Origin: an uncultured Bacteroidota bacterium
Lineage (GTDB): Bacteria > Bacteroidota > Bacteroidia > Bacteroidales > P3
NCBI GenBank assembly: GCA_902791695.1
Contig: CADAWR010000002.1
Location: forward strand, 124,001 to 188,000
Reading direction: 5' to 3'
DNA length: 64,000 bases
The translations under genes and the position numbers were made by a program. Numbering within the stretch: position 1 is the stretch's first letter; each line of letters begins with the position of its first letter. Of the stretch, positions 44,267 to 54,778 are shown piece after piece. Below the pieces are notes generated by a model. That model was not told where the DNA came from. It ran no database searches and saw only the letters and a program-made list of their open reading frames with translations.

Positions 44267-45306
44267 TTCAAAGGGTTGGCGGTAAGTTCGTCGTACTCCT
44301 GACGGTTGCGGTAGATATTGCAAGCCAGGTAGACGGCGGAGCGCATAGACTGCTCCGAGGCCTTATCCTTTCCGGCAATGTCGTAGCCGGTTCCATGGGC
44401 GGGCGAGGTGCGGACATAAGGCAGACCGGCGGTGTAGTTGACACCTTCGGTGAAGGACATCAGCTTGAACGGTATGAGACCCTGGTCGTGGTAGAGGGCG
44501 AGCACGCCGTCGAAGTTGTTGAACTGCGACGAGCCGAAGAAGCCGTCCGACGGGAAGGGACCGTAGGCGAGGATGCCGCTCTCCTGCGCCTTCTCTATCA
44601 CCGGGGTGATAACCTTGGCGTCGAAGTCGCCGATGACGCCGTTGTCGCCAGCATGCGGGTCGAGAGCGAGGACGGCAATCTTGGGACGCGTGATGCGGAA
44701 GTCGCGACGGAGGCTCTGGTCGAGGATTGTGAGCTTCTCGAGCAGCAGTTCTGGAGTGAGAGCGGTGGGAACATCCTTGAGGGCCAAGTGGTTGGTGACG
44801 ATACCGATGCGGATACGGTCGCAGACCATTAGCATCAGCGACGAGCAGCCGAACTGGTGTGAAAGGTACTCAGTGTGGCCCGGGAAGTCGAAGTCGGCGG
44901 CCTGTATGTTGCGCTTGTTGATGGGGGCTGTGACGAGAACGTCGACCTTACCGGCCTTGAGGTCGGCACAGGCGCGGTTCAGGCTCTCGCGGCTCAGCGC
45001 TCCTGCCACTTCGGTGCTTTTACCAAGGTCTATCTTTATCTCATCCTGTGTAAGGTTCACCACATTGTAGCGGCGGTCCTGAGCCTCACTGGCATCGCGC
45101 AGGGAGAGGAAGTTCATCTCCTGCGGCACCGAGGTGAGGAGCTTCTTGTGGTAGGATGCCACCTTGGAGGAGCCGTAGAGCACGGGGGTGCAGACGTCAA
45201 ACATGCGAGCATCGCTGAAGGTCTTGATGATAACCTCGTAGCCAACACCGTTGAGGTCGCCGTGGGTAATGGCGACGCGTATTTTTTTATCTTCGTTGTT
45301 ATTCAT
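44263..45306 (-). CDS. pdxA: 4-hydroxythreonine-4-phosphate dehydrogenase
   Basis: 347 residues. ITHGDLNGVGYEVI at the start, PGHTEYLSHQFG with a metal-binding His near 145, LDPHAGDNGVIG near 216-227, and ALYHDQGLIPFK near 271-282 with the other metal-binding His residues are all PdxA motifs. The enzyme oxidises 4-phosphohydroxy-L-threonine with NAD in the DXP-dependent pyridoxal 5'-phosphate pathway. The gene is coupled to polA by ATGA; the two products have no known functional link. Confidence 0.96.
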   Translation of the reverse strand: MNNNEDKKIRVAITHGDLNGVGYEVIIKTFSDARMFDVCTPVLYGSSKVASYHKKLLTSVPQEMNFLSLRDASEAQDRRYNVVNLTQDEIKIDLGKSTEVAGALSRESLNRACADLKAGKVDVLVTAPINKRNIQAADFDFPGHTEYLSHQFGCSSLMLMVCDRIRIGIVTNHLALKDVPTALTPELLLEKLTILDQSLRRDFRITRPKIAVLALDPHAGDNGVIGDFDAKVITPVIEKAQESGILAYGPFPSDGFFGSSQFNNFDGVLALYHDQGLIPFKLMSFTEGVNYTAGLPYVRTSPAHGTGYDIAGKDKASEQSMRSAVYLACNIYRNRQEYDELTANPLK

Positions 45307-45350
45307 TGTCTTAATATTATATTGACATATTGACTCAATGGCTTATTGAC

Positions 45351-46799
45351 TCACATGCCCTTAGCCATCATATCTTGCATTTGGAGGAAAGCGTAAAGGA
45401 GGCGTATACCGTAGCCGGAGGCACCATAACGGTAGTAGTGCTGCGGTTTGGAGAAGTAGGCCACACCGGCGATGTCGAGGTGTATGAAGGGTGTGCCGTG
45501 AGCGAAGTGGGCGAGGAACTTGCCGGCGGTGATGGTGCCGGCTTGAGGTGAGGAGGTGCTGTTGCGCAGGTCAGCCACCTTACTCTTGATCATCTCGTCG
45601 TACTCTTCCCACATGGGGAACTCCACCAGACGCTCATAGACCTGCTTGCCGACAAGCGAAAGCATCGTGTAGGGATTGTCGGCGTTCTCTTGCATTGCAG
45701 CGATACCGAAGGTGGAGATGGCGCGGACAGCGGCGCCGGTAAGGGTGGCAGCGGTGATGATGAGCGCAGGGTCGTAGTTCTTCTGCGCATAGGCAATAGC
45801 GTCGGCGAGGATAAGGCGCCCCTCGGCGTCGGTGTTGACAACCTCCACGGTGGTGCCGTCATACATGGTGAGGATGTCGTCGGGGGTAAGAGCGTTGTAT
45901 CCCGGACGGTTGTCGGTCATTGGCAACAGCGCCACAAGGTGCACCGGCAGCCGGTTGTCGGCGGCGGCGAAGAGCACACTCGCCATCGTGGCCGCACCCG
46001 CCATATCGCTCTTCATCTCTTCCATGTAACTGCCGGGCTTGATGTTCAGGCCGCCAGTGTCGAACATCACTCCTTTGCCAACAAGGCAGAGCGGAGCCTG
46101 CTTCGAGCCCTTGTATTCAAGCACCACAAAGCGGGGTTCGTCAACCGAGCCACGGTTCACACCCAACAGGCCGCCCATCCTGAGGCTTTCTATCTTCTTC
46201 TTGTCCATCACCGTGCAGCTCACGCCCTCGAGGTCGGCGGCTATCGAGGCCAGCTCGTCGGCAAAACCCGCGGCGTTGAGGTCCTGCACCGGCAGGTTGA
46301 CCCACTCGCGGCACCACTGTATGCGGTTCCACAGTTTCTGGTTGGCCTCGAGCTCTTCGGGCTTGAGATATATGGAGTCGATAACGAGGCTGTCGAGGTG
46401 CCACATGTCGGCCGTACGGTAGCGGTCGAAACTGTAGTCGGCCAGCGTCAGTCCTTCCACGAATGCCGCCACCTCTTCGGGCAACACTCCCTCGCCGCTG
46501 AGGGCCACGGAGCTAACTTTGTCAGCCTCCAGTCGGAGCAGCAACTCCATAGCCTTGCGGCGCAACTTCTCCTGGGTCAGCGGCGCTTCAAGCTCGCTGT
46601 CGAACGAGACTACATAAAGGTGATACGGTAGGCGGTCGAAGACGAGGAGTTGGTCTCTCTTCTCCTCGCGGCGGGCGCCGAGGAGCTCCAACTCTTTCTT
46701 GCCAAGCGGCAAATCACGTGAGGCTGCCTCGTCGCCGTAAAGGAACACGAGGTCGCCGTTGTAGGTTTTGGCATTTATCGGTTCAAGCGTGTATTTCAT
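45351..46799 (-). CDS. M17 leucyl aminopeptidase
   Basis: 482 residues. The two M17 signatures are clear: GKGVMFDTGGLNIKPG with the metal-binding Asp and a nearby SDMAGAA Lys/Asp region, and NTDAEGRLILADA, the diagnostic NTDAEGR. The enzyme is a cytosolic hexameric two-metal peptidase that removes N-terminal residues. Between it and the upstream ABC exporter gene is a 5-nt gap, so they share a transcript. Confidence 0.95.
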   Translation of the reverse strand: MKYTLEPINAKTYNGDLVFLYGDEAASRDLPLGKKELELLGARREEKRDQLLVFDRLPYHLYVVSFDSELEAPLTQEKLRRKAMELLLRLEADKVSSVALSGEGVLPEEVAAFVEGLTLADYSFDRYRTADMWHLDSLVIDSIYLKPEELEANQKLWNRIQWCREWVNLPVQDLNAAGFADELASIAADLEGVSCTVMDKKKIESLRMGGLLGVNRGSVDEPRFVVLEYKGSKQAPLCLVGKGVMFDTGGLNIKPGSYMEEMKSDMAGAATMASVLFAAADNRLPVHLVALLPMTDNRPGYNALTPDDILTMYDGTTVEVVNTDAEGRLILADAIAYAQKNYDPALIITAATLTGAAVRAISTFGIAAMQENADNPYTMLSLVGKQVYERLVEFPMWEEYDEMIKSKVADLRNSTSSPQAGTITAGKFLAHFAHGTPFIHLDIAGVAYFSKPQHYYRYGASGYGIRLLYAFLQMQDMMAKGM

Positions 46800-46804
46800 A
46801 ATCG

Positions 46805-48427
46805 TTATGCGTGTGTTATGATGAGTATTATCTTGTCATGTTTTATCTTCTCTATTGTGGCGTTGAAATGCTCGCGCGCCGCAATGTCGATCCAAGCCAC
46901 AGGCTCGTCGAAGACCATCACCGGAGCGCCGGTGTGCAGCAGTCGCGCCATCGCCACCCGCTGCCACTGACCCATGCTGAGCTCGGCACCGTCGTCGAAG
47001 GTGCGTCCCAGCATGTTCGAATAGCCATGCGGCAGTCGCTCTATTATCGAGTCAGCATCGGCAAGTATGGCGGCATCCGTAACATCGGCAGTTTCATTGA
47101 AGCTTATATTCTCTTTGGCCGTAAGGCTGTAGCGGCCAAAATCCTGGAACATCACTCCTACCTTGCCACGCAGCTCGTCGAGCGAGAATCGGCGTATATT
47201 GATGCCGTTTATTAGCACTGCGCCGCCCTGCGGGTCGTAGAGACGCAACAGCAGCTTGACGAGCGTGCTCTTACCGTAGCCGTTCTCACCATCGATGCGG
47301 GTCACCTCCCCCACCCTTGCGGTGAGGCTATAGTGGGATAGCACATCATGCTTCATGTCGGGATAGCGGAACGTGATGTCGCGAAACTCGACGGTGTCTA
47401 TCCTCTCCGGCATAGGCAGCGGTTCTTTGGGCGACACAATCTGCGGTTCGAAGTCGAGGAAGTCGAACAGGTTGCCCACGAAGAGACGGTTGTCGTAGAG
47501 CGCCGCAACCGAGGCAACCAGTGACGTAAGGTAGCCCTGTCCGCGGCGGAAAGCCTCGAAGAGCATCACGAAAGTACCCACCGTGATGGCTGCTGCGAAA
47601 GCCTGACGGATAAGGAGCCACACGACGGCAAACATCGCCGCCGCCTCTATGATGCCACATAGCACATCGAGCGTACCGAGACGGCGCGATATGCGCAGCA
47701 GGTCTGCAACCAGAAGCTTGCGGCTCTCGACAAAGCGGCTGCGGAAAAAGCTGGTAAGATTATAGGCGCGCAATTCTTTGGCGTAGTCGCGCGAGGAAAG
47801 CAGTGCGGAATAGTAGCCTGTGCGGCGGTAGAGCTGTGTGTTCTCGCGCCGGAAGCGGTAGATACGGCGAGCCTTGTAGAGACGAACGACGAAGCCCGGC
47901 ACCACAGCCACCACCATCACCACAATGACCCACCACGAAGCCGAAGCCAACATCACCACAATACCGGCGATAGAGAGCAGGGAGCCGAAGAGCGACATAA
48001 AGTTGCCCAGTATCACCAACGGCCGCGATGAGGCCTCCTGCTGGGCGCGGTGTAGCGAGTCGTAGTACTCTGGATTGTCGTAGTAGGCCATATCAAGCCG
48101 TGCGGCCTGTCGCTGCATCACGTCGGCCATATAGTCCACCAGCCGCTGGCCGAGTATGTCGTTATTGATTCCGTTCAAGGCACTGACAATGCGGTTGAGC
48201 AGGAACACACCCACCATCAGCAATAGCAGCAGCATCGTGGACTGTAGCGACGTTTCTCGAAACACCTCTACCGTTGCGGCTTTTGTCACACTGTCCACCA
48301 GCAGTTTCAATATATAGAGGTTCACCAGCGGCAGCACACTCTGCAGAGTGACATATAACAGACGCAAGCGGAACGACCTCCGGTCGCAGCGCCTCACCAG
48401 CATCAGTGCCTGCCACAGTTTCTTCAT
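46805..48427 (-). CDS. ABC exporter, fused permease and ATPase
   Basis: 540 residues: about six membrane helices (1-300) followed by a nucleotide-binding domain. Walker A is GENGYGKST, the signature is LSMGQWQRV, Walker B is VMVFDEP. The D-loop is unusual (AWID rather than SALD). The protein stops three residues after the Thr-His of the H-loop (IITHA), so the usual 25-30 C-terminal residues are missing although the key His is kept. The substrate is unknown; the helices resemble lipid or peptide exporters. It overlaps the DciA-like gene by 4 nt. Confidence 0.88.
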   Translation of the reverse strand: MKKLWQALMLVRRCDRRSFRLRLLYVTLQSVLPLVNLYILKLLVDSVTKAATVEVFRETSLQSTMLLLLLMVGVFLLNRIVSALNGINNDILGQRLVDYMADVMQRQAARLDMAYYDNPEYYDSLHRAQQEASSRPLVILGNFMSLFGSLLSIAGIVVMLASASWWVIVVMVVAVVPGFVVRLYKARRIYRFRRENTQLYRRTGYYSALLSSRDYAKELRAYNLTSFFRSRFVESRKLLVADLLRISRRLGTLDVLCGIIEAAAMFAVVWLLIRQAFAAAITVGTFVMLFEAFRRGQGYLTSLVASVAALYDNRLFVGNLFDFLDFEPQIVSPKEPLPMPERIDTVEFRDITFRYPDMKHDVLSHYSLTARVGEVTRIDGENGYGKSTLVKLLLRLYDPQGGAVLINGINIRRFSLDELRGKVGVMFQDFGRYSLTAKENISFNETADVTDAAILADADSIIERLPHGYSNMLGRTFDDGAELSMGQWQRVAMARLLHTGAPVMVFDEPVAWIDIAAREHFNATIEKIKHDKIILIITHA

Positions 48428-48708
48428 ATTATCACTATCTTTTTTATCACGTCGCCGTGAAGTTCGCCGTTCATCTTCTGGCGGAGGCTCTCGCGACGCA
48501 TCGTCATTTCATGTCTCAAAGCAGCGGCAGCGAAGCGCAGGCGCAGGGTGCCGTTGCGGTAGGTTATGGTCGGCGTAAGCTTATAGATCAGGTCGCCAGC
48601 CAGCAGACGGTAGGCGCGCTGCACCTCCATCTCGGTGGCGAACTCGGCTTTGTCCAACTGCTTGAACAGCCGGTCGATGTAGTAGTCCAACGGCCTATCT
48701 GGTTGCAT
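48424..48708 (-). CDS. DciA/DUF721-like protein
   Basis: 94 residues, almost the size of the DUF721/DciA KH-like domain alone. The pattern LAGDLIYKLTPTITYRNGTLRLRF with an ALRHEM segment matches DUF721. DciA proteins load the DnaB helicase during replication initiation. Its position directly after recF, overlapping by 14 nt, supports a replication role. It is shorter than most DciA proteins, so some regions are missing. Confidence 0.75.
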   Translation of the reverse strand: MQPDRPLDYYIDRLFKQLDKAEFATEMEVQRAYRLLAGDLIYKLTPTITYRNGTLRLRFAAAALRHEMTMRRESLRQKMNGELHGDVIKKIVII

Positions 48709-49792
48709 CTGTCACCTCCCCTGCTTTTACGTCGAACAATCTGTGTTCAAGCGTGGGCAGCTCATCGAAGATAGCCTGCACACGCCCCTGTTGTGTGTCG
48801 GTGAGGAGCACCTGGCCGAAGCGCTCGCTGCCCACAAGGGCTATCAACTGCTTCACCCTCAGCATGTCGAGCTTGTCAAAGATGTCGTCGAGCAGCAGTA
48901 TGGGCTTCTGTCCACACATGTTCTCCATGTACTGGAACTGTGCCAGCTTGAGTGCAAGTGCAAAACTCTTCTGCTGTCCCTGCGAACCGAAACGCTTGAC
49001 GCTCATATCCTCGGTAAGGTTGAGCGTGAGGTCGTCCTTATGCGGTCCCACGGTGGTGTACTGCGCGTATTTGTCGGCCTGACGGGCAGTGGCAAGCTGG
49101 TCAGCCAGCGGACGGGGGTCGCTGTTATAGCCAATCTCGCCCGGCTCGCCGCTACCGGCTATCCAGTGGTAGTATTCCTCAAACAGCGGACGGAATCCGC
49201 CGATAAAACGCCGACGGGCAGCATATAGGGCTTCTCCGTGTATTGTAAGCTGCGAATCATAAACACCGACCAAGCCTTCATCCCACATGCGGTCGTCCCA
49301 CATCTGCTTCAGTATCTTATTGCGCATCTCGAGGGCCTTGTTGTAACTCAGCAGATGCTGCAGGTAATCGCTGTCGGTCTGCGAGAGCACGCCGTCCATG
49401 AAGCGGCGCCTCACCTCGCTGCCGCCTGTGATAATCTGCTGGTCTCCTGGCGACACCATCACCAGCGGCACCTTGCCGATATGCTCTGCGAGGGTTTTGT
49501 AGGGCTTCTTGTTCCAGCGCATCTCCTTGCCCTTACCGCGTCGGACAACACAGGAAGCGATGTCGGCGCCATAGTGTCCGTGAACGGCAAAGAAGTCCTC
49601 GCCGACGCGGATATTCTGGAGGTCGACGGGGTTGAAATAGCTCTTGCAGAAAGAGAGGTAGTAGACGGCATCGAGCAGGTTGGTCTTACCGGCGCCGTTG
49701 TTACCGACGAAGCAGTTGACATTGCCGCAGAGGGAGATATCGGCCTCTGCGTAGTTCTTGAAGTTGGTGAGTATCAGTCTATCGAGAGTCAT
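48695..49792 (-). CDS. recF: DNA replication and repair protein RecF
   Basis: 365 residues from the ATG at 49792; the longer frame covers ispH and is not coding. GNNGAGKTNLLDA is the Walker A motif (about residues 30-42), GSQGQQKSFALALKL is the ABC signature, and ILLLDDIFDKLD is Walker B. RecF is an SMC-like ATPase that loads RecA at gaps with RecO and RecR. The start overlaps the ispH stop by ATGA. Confidence 0.96.
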   Translation of the reverse strand: MTLDRLILTNFKNYAEADISLCGNVNCFVGNNGAGKTNLLDAVYYLSFCKSYFNPVDLQNIRVGEDFFAVHGHYGADIASCVVRRGKGKEMRWNKKPYKTLAEHIGKVPLVMVSPGDQQIITGGSEVRRRFMDGVLSQTDSDYLQHLLSYNKALEMRNKILKQMWDDRMWDEGLVGVYDSQLTIHGEALYAARRRFIGGFRPLFEEYYHWIAGSGEPGEIGYNSDPRPLADQLATARQADKYAQYTTVGPHKDDLTLNLTEDMSVKRFGSQGQQKSFALALKLAQFQYMENMCGQKPILLLDDIFDKLDMLRVKQLIALVGSERFGQVLLTDTQQGRVQAIFDELPTLEHRLFDVKAGEVTDATR

Positions 49793-50640
49793 AATGCTGC
49801 TGCTACTTGTTCCATAAGCCAGCGGGGCGTTGATGTTGCTCCGCTGATGCCCACGCGCTGAGCACCTTCGAGCCACTGGGGCTGCACCTCGGCGGCACTG
49901 CCCACGAGGTAGGTCTTCGGCTGCACGCTGCGGCAGTATTCATACAGGTAGTGTCCGTTGCTGCTGTTGGCTCCCGCCACAAAGAGCAGCACATCAACGG
50001 AGCTTGCGAAGTCGGCAAGAGCTTTTGTGCGACCGGCCACACTGTTGCAGATAGTGTCGTAGGCGATGAAGTCGGCCCCTTGTGGCAAGCGAGCCTGAAT
50101 GTTCTGAATCAGGCGGCGGTAGTCCTCGCGGCTCTTGGTGGTCTGCGAATAGAGACGTATGGGGCGTGAGAAGTCTATGGCGTCAATCTCGTCGGGGTTG
50201 CTGACAATGATAGCAGTGCCGTCGGTCTGGCCGTTAAGGCCGATGACCTCAGCGTGACCCTGCTTGCCGAAGATAACAATTTGGCCACCGCATCGGCCAA
50301 TCTCCTCGTAGCCGCGCTTAATGCGGCTCTGTAGAGCGAGCACAATGGGGCAAGTGGCGTCGACAAGATGAATACCCAACTGTTCAGCCGTGCGGTAGGT
50401 CGACGGCGGCTCGCCGTGGGCTCGGATGAGCACCTTGCTGCCCTGCGGCAAAGACTGGAGGTCGGCGTGGTCGATAACCTTGAGGCCGCTGCGCGACAGG
50501 CGCTCCACCTCAGCGCTGTTGTGCACAATGTCGCCCAAACAGTAGAGGCTGCCGGCGCGCTGCAGCTCCTCTTCGGCAGTGCCGATGGCTTTCACAACGC
50601 CGAAACAATAGCCAGCCTTATCGTCAATCCTTATATCCAC
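49789..50640 (-). CDS. ispH: 4-hydroxy-3-methylbut-2-enyl diphosphate reductase
   Basis: 283 residues. The three Fe-S ligand cysteines are C12 (GYCFGV), C97 (DATCPIV) and C198 (DTICNSV), at the positions expected for IspH/LytB, and conserved His residues lie in IVHN and RAHGEPP. The enzyme makes IPP and DMAPP in the last step of the MEP pathway. It is the first gene of the ispH-recF-dciA-ABC exporter-aminopeptidase run. Confidence 0.97.
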   Translation of the reverse strand: MDIRIDDKAGYCFGVVKAIGTAEEELQRAGSLYCLGDIVHNSAEVERLSRSGLKVIDHADLQSLPQGSKVLIRAHGEPPSTYRTAEQLGIHLVDATCPIVLALQSRIKRGYEEIGRCGGQIVIFGKQGHAEVIGLNGQTDGTAIIVSNPDEIDAIDFSRPIRLYSQTTKSREDYRRLIQNIQARLPQGADFIAYDTICNSVAGRTKALADFASSVDVLLFVAGANSSNGHYLYEYCRSVQPKTYLVGSAAEVQPQWLEGAQRVGISGATSTPRWLMEQVAAAL

Positions 50641-50670
50641 CTTTCAACTTATCAATCCTAACACTTAACA

Positions 50671-51654
50671 CTAACTCATCGATTGATTCTCCTGACGTGC
50701 CAACTCGAGCACCTCCTCGTATTCCTCTGGCGTAAGGTCGCCGCCGAAATAGTAGACGGGGTCGACCTTCCTGTCGTTAACAATCACCTCGTAGTGGAGA
50801 TGGGCTCCGGCGCTCATACCGGAACTGCCCACTGTGCCAATCTGCTCGCCGCGCTTCACCTTCTGTCCCACCCTGACCTTTACACCCTGCATGTGGGCGT
50901 AGAGAGTCTGGAAACCGAAGCCGTGGTCAATCACCGCCACCACACCGTAGCCTGCATAGCCCTGGGGGTTGCGGCCGGCGACACGCACAATGCCGTCGCC
51001 AGTGGCGTAGATGGGGGTACCGGGACGCGCCGTGATGTCGATGCCTGCATGCAGGCGGCGGTACTTGAGAATGGGGTGGTAGCGCATACCGTAACCGCTG
51101 ATCACCTTGCCCTGTGTTTTGGCCACAGGCATGATGGCGGGCATCGAGGCCATTCGCTCATTCTTGGTGCGGGCCATACTGTAGAGCTCGTCCATCGACT
51201 TCGACTCCACATAGAGGCGCTTGGTGAGGTCATCGACCATCATGGTGGTCTGCTTCAGCAGCTGGCCGTTGTCCATACGGTCGAACTCCGCATAGCGCTC
51301 CACGCCGCCGATGCCGCTGCGACGGGTAGCTTCGCTTACCGGCTCGCTCTCGAAGATGGTGCGGTAGAGCACGTCGTCGCGCTCCTCAAGGTCGGCAAGC
51401 ACCGCTTCCGCCCTCTCCACACGGTCGCCCAGCACACGCAGCTGGCGCTTGTACTGCGCCACCTCGCGCTGCAAGGCCCGCTCCTTGGGAGCCTCCATGA
51501 ACTGGAGCCCCACAATGACAGCCACCACACCGATCACAATACCCAGCAGCACGTTGAAGCTGATGCGCTTCACGCGGTCACGCAACGACACGAACACCTT
51601 CTCGTAGCGCAGCGTGTGGGGGTTGAACCGGTATGTATGTCTCTGTTTCTTCAC
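50671..51654 (-). CDS. M23-family peptidase with N-terminal anchor
   Basis: 327 residues: a basic cytoplasmic head (1-30), one membrane segment (about 35-52), a coiled linker (55-110) and an active-looking M23 domain (about 190-300). HAGIDI and HLHYEV supply the zinc ligands, and TLYAHM holds a further His. It should cut peptidoglycan cross-bridges or peptides in the periplasm. Unlike the EnvC-like protein at 18894, the active site is intact. Confidence 0.92.
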   Translation of the reverse strand: MKKQRHTYRFNPHTLRYEKVFVSLRDRVKRISFNVLLGIVIGVVAVIVGLQFMEAPKERALQREVAQYKRQLRVLGDRVERAEAVLADLEERDDVLYRTIFESEPVSEATRRSGIGGVERYAEFDRMDNGQLLKQTTMMVDDLTKRLYVESKSMDELYSMARTKNERMASMPAIMPVAKTQGKVISGYGMRYHPILKYRRLHAGIDITARPGTPIYATGDGIVRVAGRNPQGYAGYGVVAVIDHGFGFQTLYAHMQGVKVRVGQKVKRGEQIGTVGSSGMSAGAHLHYEVIVNDRKVDPVYYFGGDLTPEEYEEVLELARQENQSMS

Positions 51655-51675
51655 TAACCTGTAAATCTGTAACCT

Positions 51676-52647
51676 CTACAATGTCTCCTGCAACTCCTCG
51701 TAGGCACCAATGAAGTGCATGATGGGGCGCACATGGTTGAAATACCACGTCAGGTTCATCTCAGGTATACGCACCATGCTCGCGGCGTCGCCCAGACGGC
51801 TGTTGATAACCTCCACAGTCTCCTGTATGGCCAGTTCCTGGCACACGATGGTGAGGTTCTTGAGCGGCACAAGGTCAAAGTCCACCGTGTCGCGGGCCAC
51901 TATCATGTGGGTGGGCAGCAGATAGTAGGTCACTCCCCGCGAGTCGCGCGCTATGGGCAGTAAATTGTCAGAACGTATGAAGTCGAATATACCCATATCA
52001 AAGAACACCTGCTGGTACACCTCGCGCGACTTCTCGTTGTTGAACCACACACGGCGACAACCAGCCACCTTCTCGAAGGCTTCACACATCTTCAGGTAGG
52101 CCTCGTACTGCTCGGGTTCGCATATATCCTTCACATTCAGCTGCACCGAGCGCATATCGTGCCCCAGCTGGTTTATCTTGTTCTTGTAGTGGCTCATCAC
52201 GCTCACCAGGAACTTATTGCTCTTGTGACCTATCTTGTCCTTGATGCCGCGGACTATGCGTTCGATGCGCTCCTCGTTGGCTCCCACATGCAAGGCATTG
52301 ACGTAGCAGTCCAGTATCTGTCGCTTCAGGGGGTCGCTGGCTTGCGCCAAAGCCTTTTGAGCACGTTCCAGTTCTTTCTTGTAGCTGGGTTCCTTGCCCA
52401 AAAGCAGGCGCCAATAACTGGGTTTCTGTTTGGCGACGAGCTTGCGCACATACTGGTGGTAACTGTGGCTCTCGCTCTCGCGCTCGATAAAGCCTGTGCC
52501 GGGCACACCGGTGCAGATATAGCGACGGCCGCTGTGGCCGTGGGTGGCAGTGTCGCGCACACCGAAATCGCTGTAGAAGAAGTGTTCCGAGCGCTTGATA
52601 TACAAGCCTTCGGTCACCTTCACTCTCTTATATGGAAATATCGCCAT
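51676..52647 (-). CDS. DUF4236-like N-terminus, hypothetical protein
   Basis: 323 residues. The start (residues 1-55: FPYKRVKVTEGLYIKRSE, then GRRYICTGVPGTGF) resembles the DUF4236 domain, a short beta domain with a GVPGTG motif. The remaining 270 residues are helical and unrecognised, with a basic segment (YKKELERAQKALAQ) around 90. No signal peptide, so probably cytoplasmic. It lies between lpd (12 nt gap) and the M23 peptidase gene (21 nt gap) on the same strand. Confidence 0.55.
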   Translation of the reverse strand: MAIFPYKRVKVTEGLYIKRSEHFFYSDFGVRDTATHGHSGRRYICTGVPGTGFIERESESHSYHQYVRKLVAKQKPSYWRLLLGKEPSYKKELERAQKALAQASDPLKRQILDCYVNALHVGANEERIERIVRGIKDKIGHKSNKFLVSVMSHYKNKINQLGHDMRSVQLNVKDICEPEQYEAYLKMCEAFEKVAGCRRVWFNNEKSREVYQQVFFDMGIFDFIRSDNLLPIARDSRGVTYYLLPTHMIVARDTVDFDLVPLKNLTIVCQELAIQETVEVINSRLGDAASMVRIPEMNLTWYFNHVRPIMHFIGAYEELQETL

Positions 52648-52659
52648 AGTTCAATTGTT

Positions 52660-54039
<1,380 letters not shown>

Positions 54040-54080
54040 AATGTGTAAGTTCTGTATTTTATATGAATATTTACAAAATG

Positions 54081-54088
54081 CAAAGATA
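54081..54088 (-). promoter_or_regulatory. -7 box of lpd
   Basis: TATCTTTG on the minus strand, perfect consensus, 42 nt upstream of the lpd ATG. Confidence 0.7.
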
Positions 54089-54170
54089 CACTTTTTTTCC
54101 CATTCTACAAAAAAAAGCGCACAAAAAACGCACAATGAAGCCTGCCCCGCACGGGTGCAGGCCAACTCTT

Positions 54171-54303
54171 CAACGTACCCTCTCCGGCTCTTCTCCGTCT
54201 GTTCACCGGTTGTTCACCGGTTGTTTAACGGTTTAAACAGTCGAACAATCGGTGAACAACCGGTGAACAGACGGAGCGGGTACGGAGGGGGTACGGAGAG
54301 GCT
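54171..54303. repeat. 11-nt-period palindromic element, copy B
   Basis: Lies in the 371-nt divergent gap between lpd (-) and the GroES-like gene (+). The 80-bp palindrome (54195-54274) is centred on TTT|AAA at 54234/54235. Left units: CTCCGTCTGTT, CACCGGTTGTT twice, TAACGGTTTAA. The right tail repeats ACGGAGCGGGT, ACGGAGGGGGT, ACGGAGAGGCT. A separate GCCTGC/GCAGGC hairpin with inner CCCG/CGGG pairing is at 54140-54162. Confidence 0.85.
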
Positions 54304-54378
54304 ATGGCAAGTGTGCCACGGAATCGCATCTAAGATGACATTTTTCAACTTTCGTTTTCCGATTATCAATTATTTTCG

Positions 54379-54386
54379 TATCTTTG
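54379..54386 (+). promoter_or_regulatory. -7 box of the GroES-like gene
   Basis: TATCTTTG, perfect TAnnTTTG, 25 nt upstream of the ATG at 54411; it also supports that start over the in-frame TTG at 54384. Confidence 0.7.
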
Positions 54387-54410
54387 CAAACTGATAGATA
54401 CAATAGTAAA

Positions 54411-54770
54411 ATGCAGAACGCAAACATAGACAAGCTGATAGTGATTGGCGACCGCGTGCTGGTGGAGCCCGCTGTGGCGACACACAAGACGAAGGGTGGC
54501 TTGTTGCTGCCAGCGGGTTATCAGGAGAAGGAGGAGATACAGACGGGCTACATCGTGAAGTGCGGTCCCGGCTATCCCCTACCCTCCACCGACGGCGACG
54601 AGAGCTGGAAGCCGTCGGACGGAGAGCCGAAGTACCTGCCGCTGCAGGTGCGGCCGGGTGATATGGCCATCTTCATGCTCAAGAATGCCGTAGAGCTCAA
54701 GTACGACGGCAAGAAATACTTTATCGTGCCGCAGAACGGCATACTTATGGTTGAACGTGACGAATTCTAA
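54411..54770 (+). CDS. Stand-alone GroES-like co-chaperonin
   Basis: 119 residues from the ATG at 54411. VIGDRVLVEPAVATHKTKGGLLLP is the Cpn10 opening with the mobile-loop region, and the C-terminus (YFIVPQNGILMVERDEF) closes the beta-barrel. A central insert (GYPLPSTDGDESWKPSD) departs from canonical GroES. No groEL is nearby, so this is probably a second GroES paralogue rather than the main one. It is 8 nt upstream of alaS and probably co-transcribed with it. Confidence 0.82.
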   Translation: MQNANIDKLIVIGDRVLVEPAVATHKTKGGLLLPAGYQEKEEIQTGYIVKCGPGYPLPSTDGDESWKPSDGEPKYLPLQVRPGDMAIFMLKNAVELKYDGKKYFIVPQNGILMVERDEF

Positions 54771-54778
54771 CAAACGAT

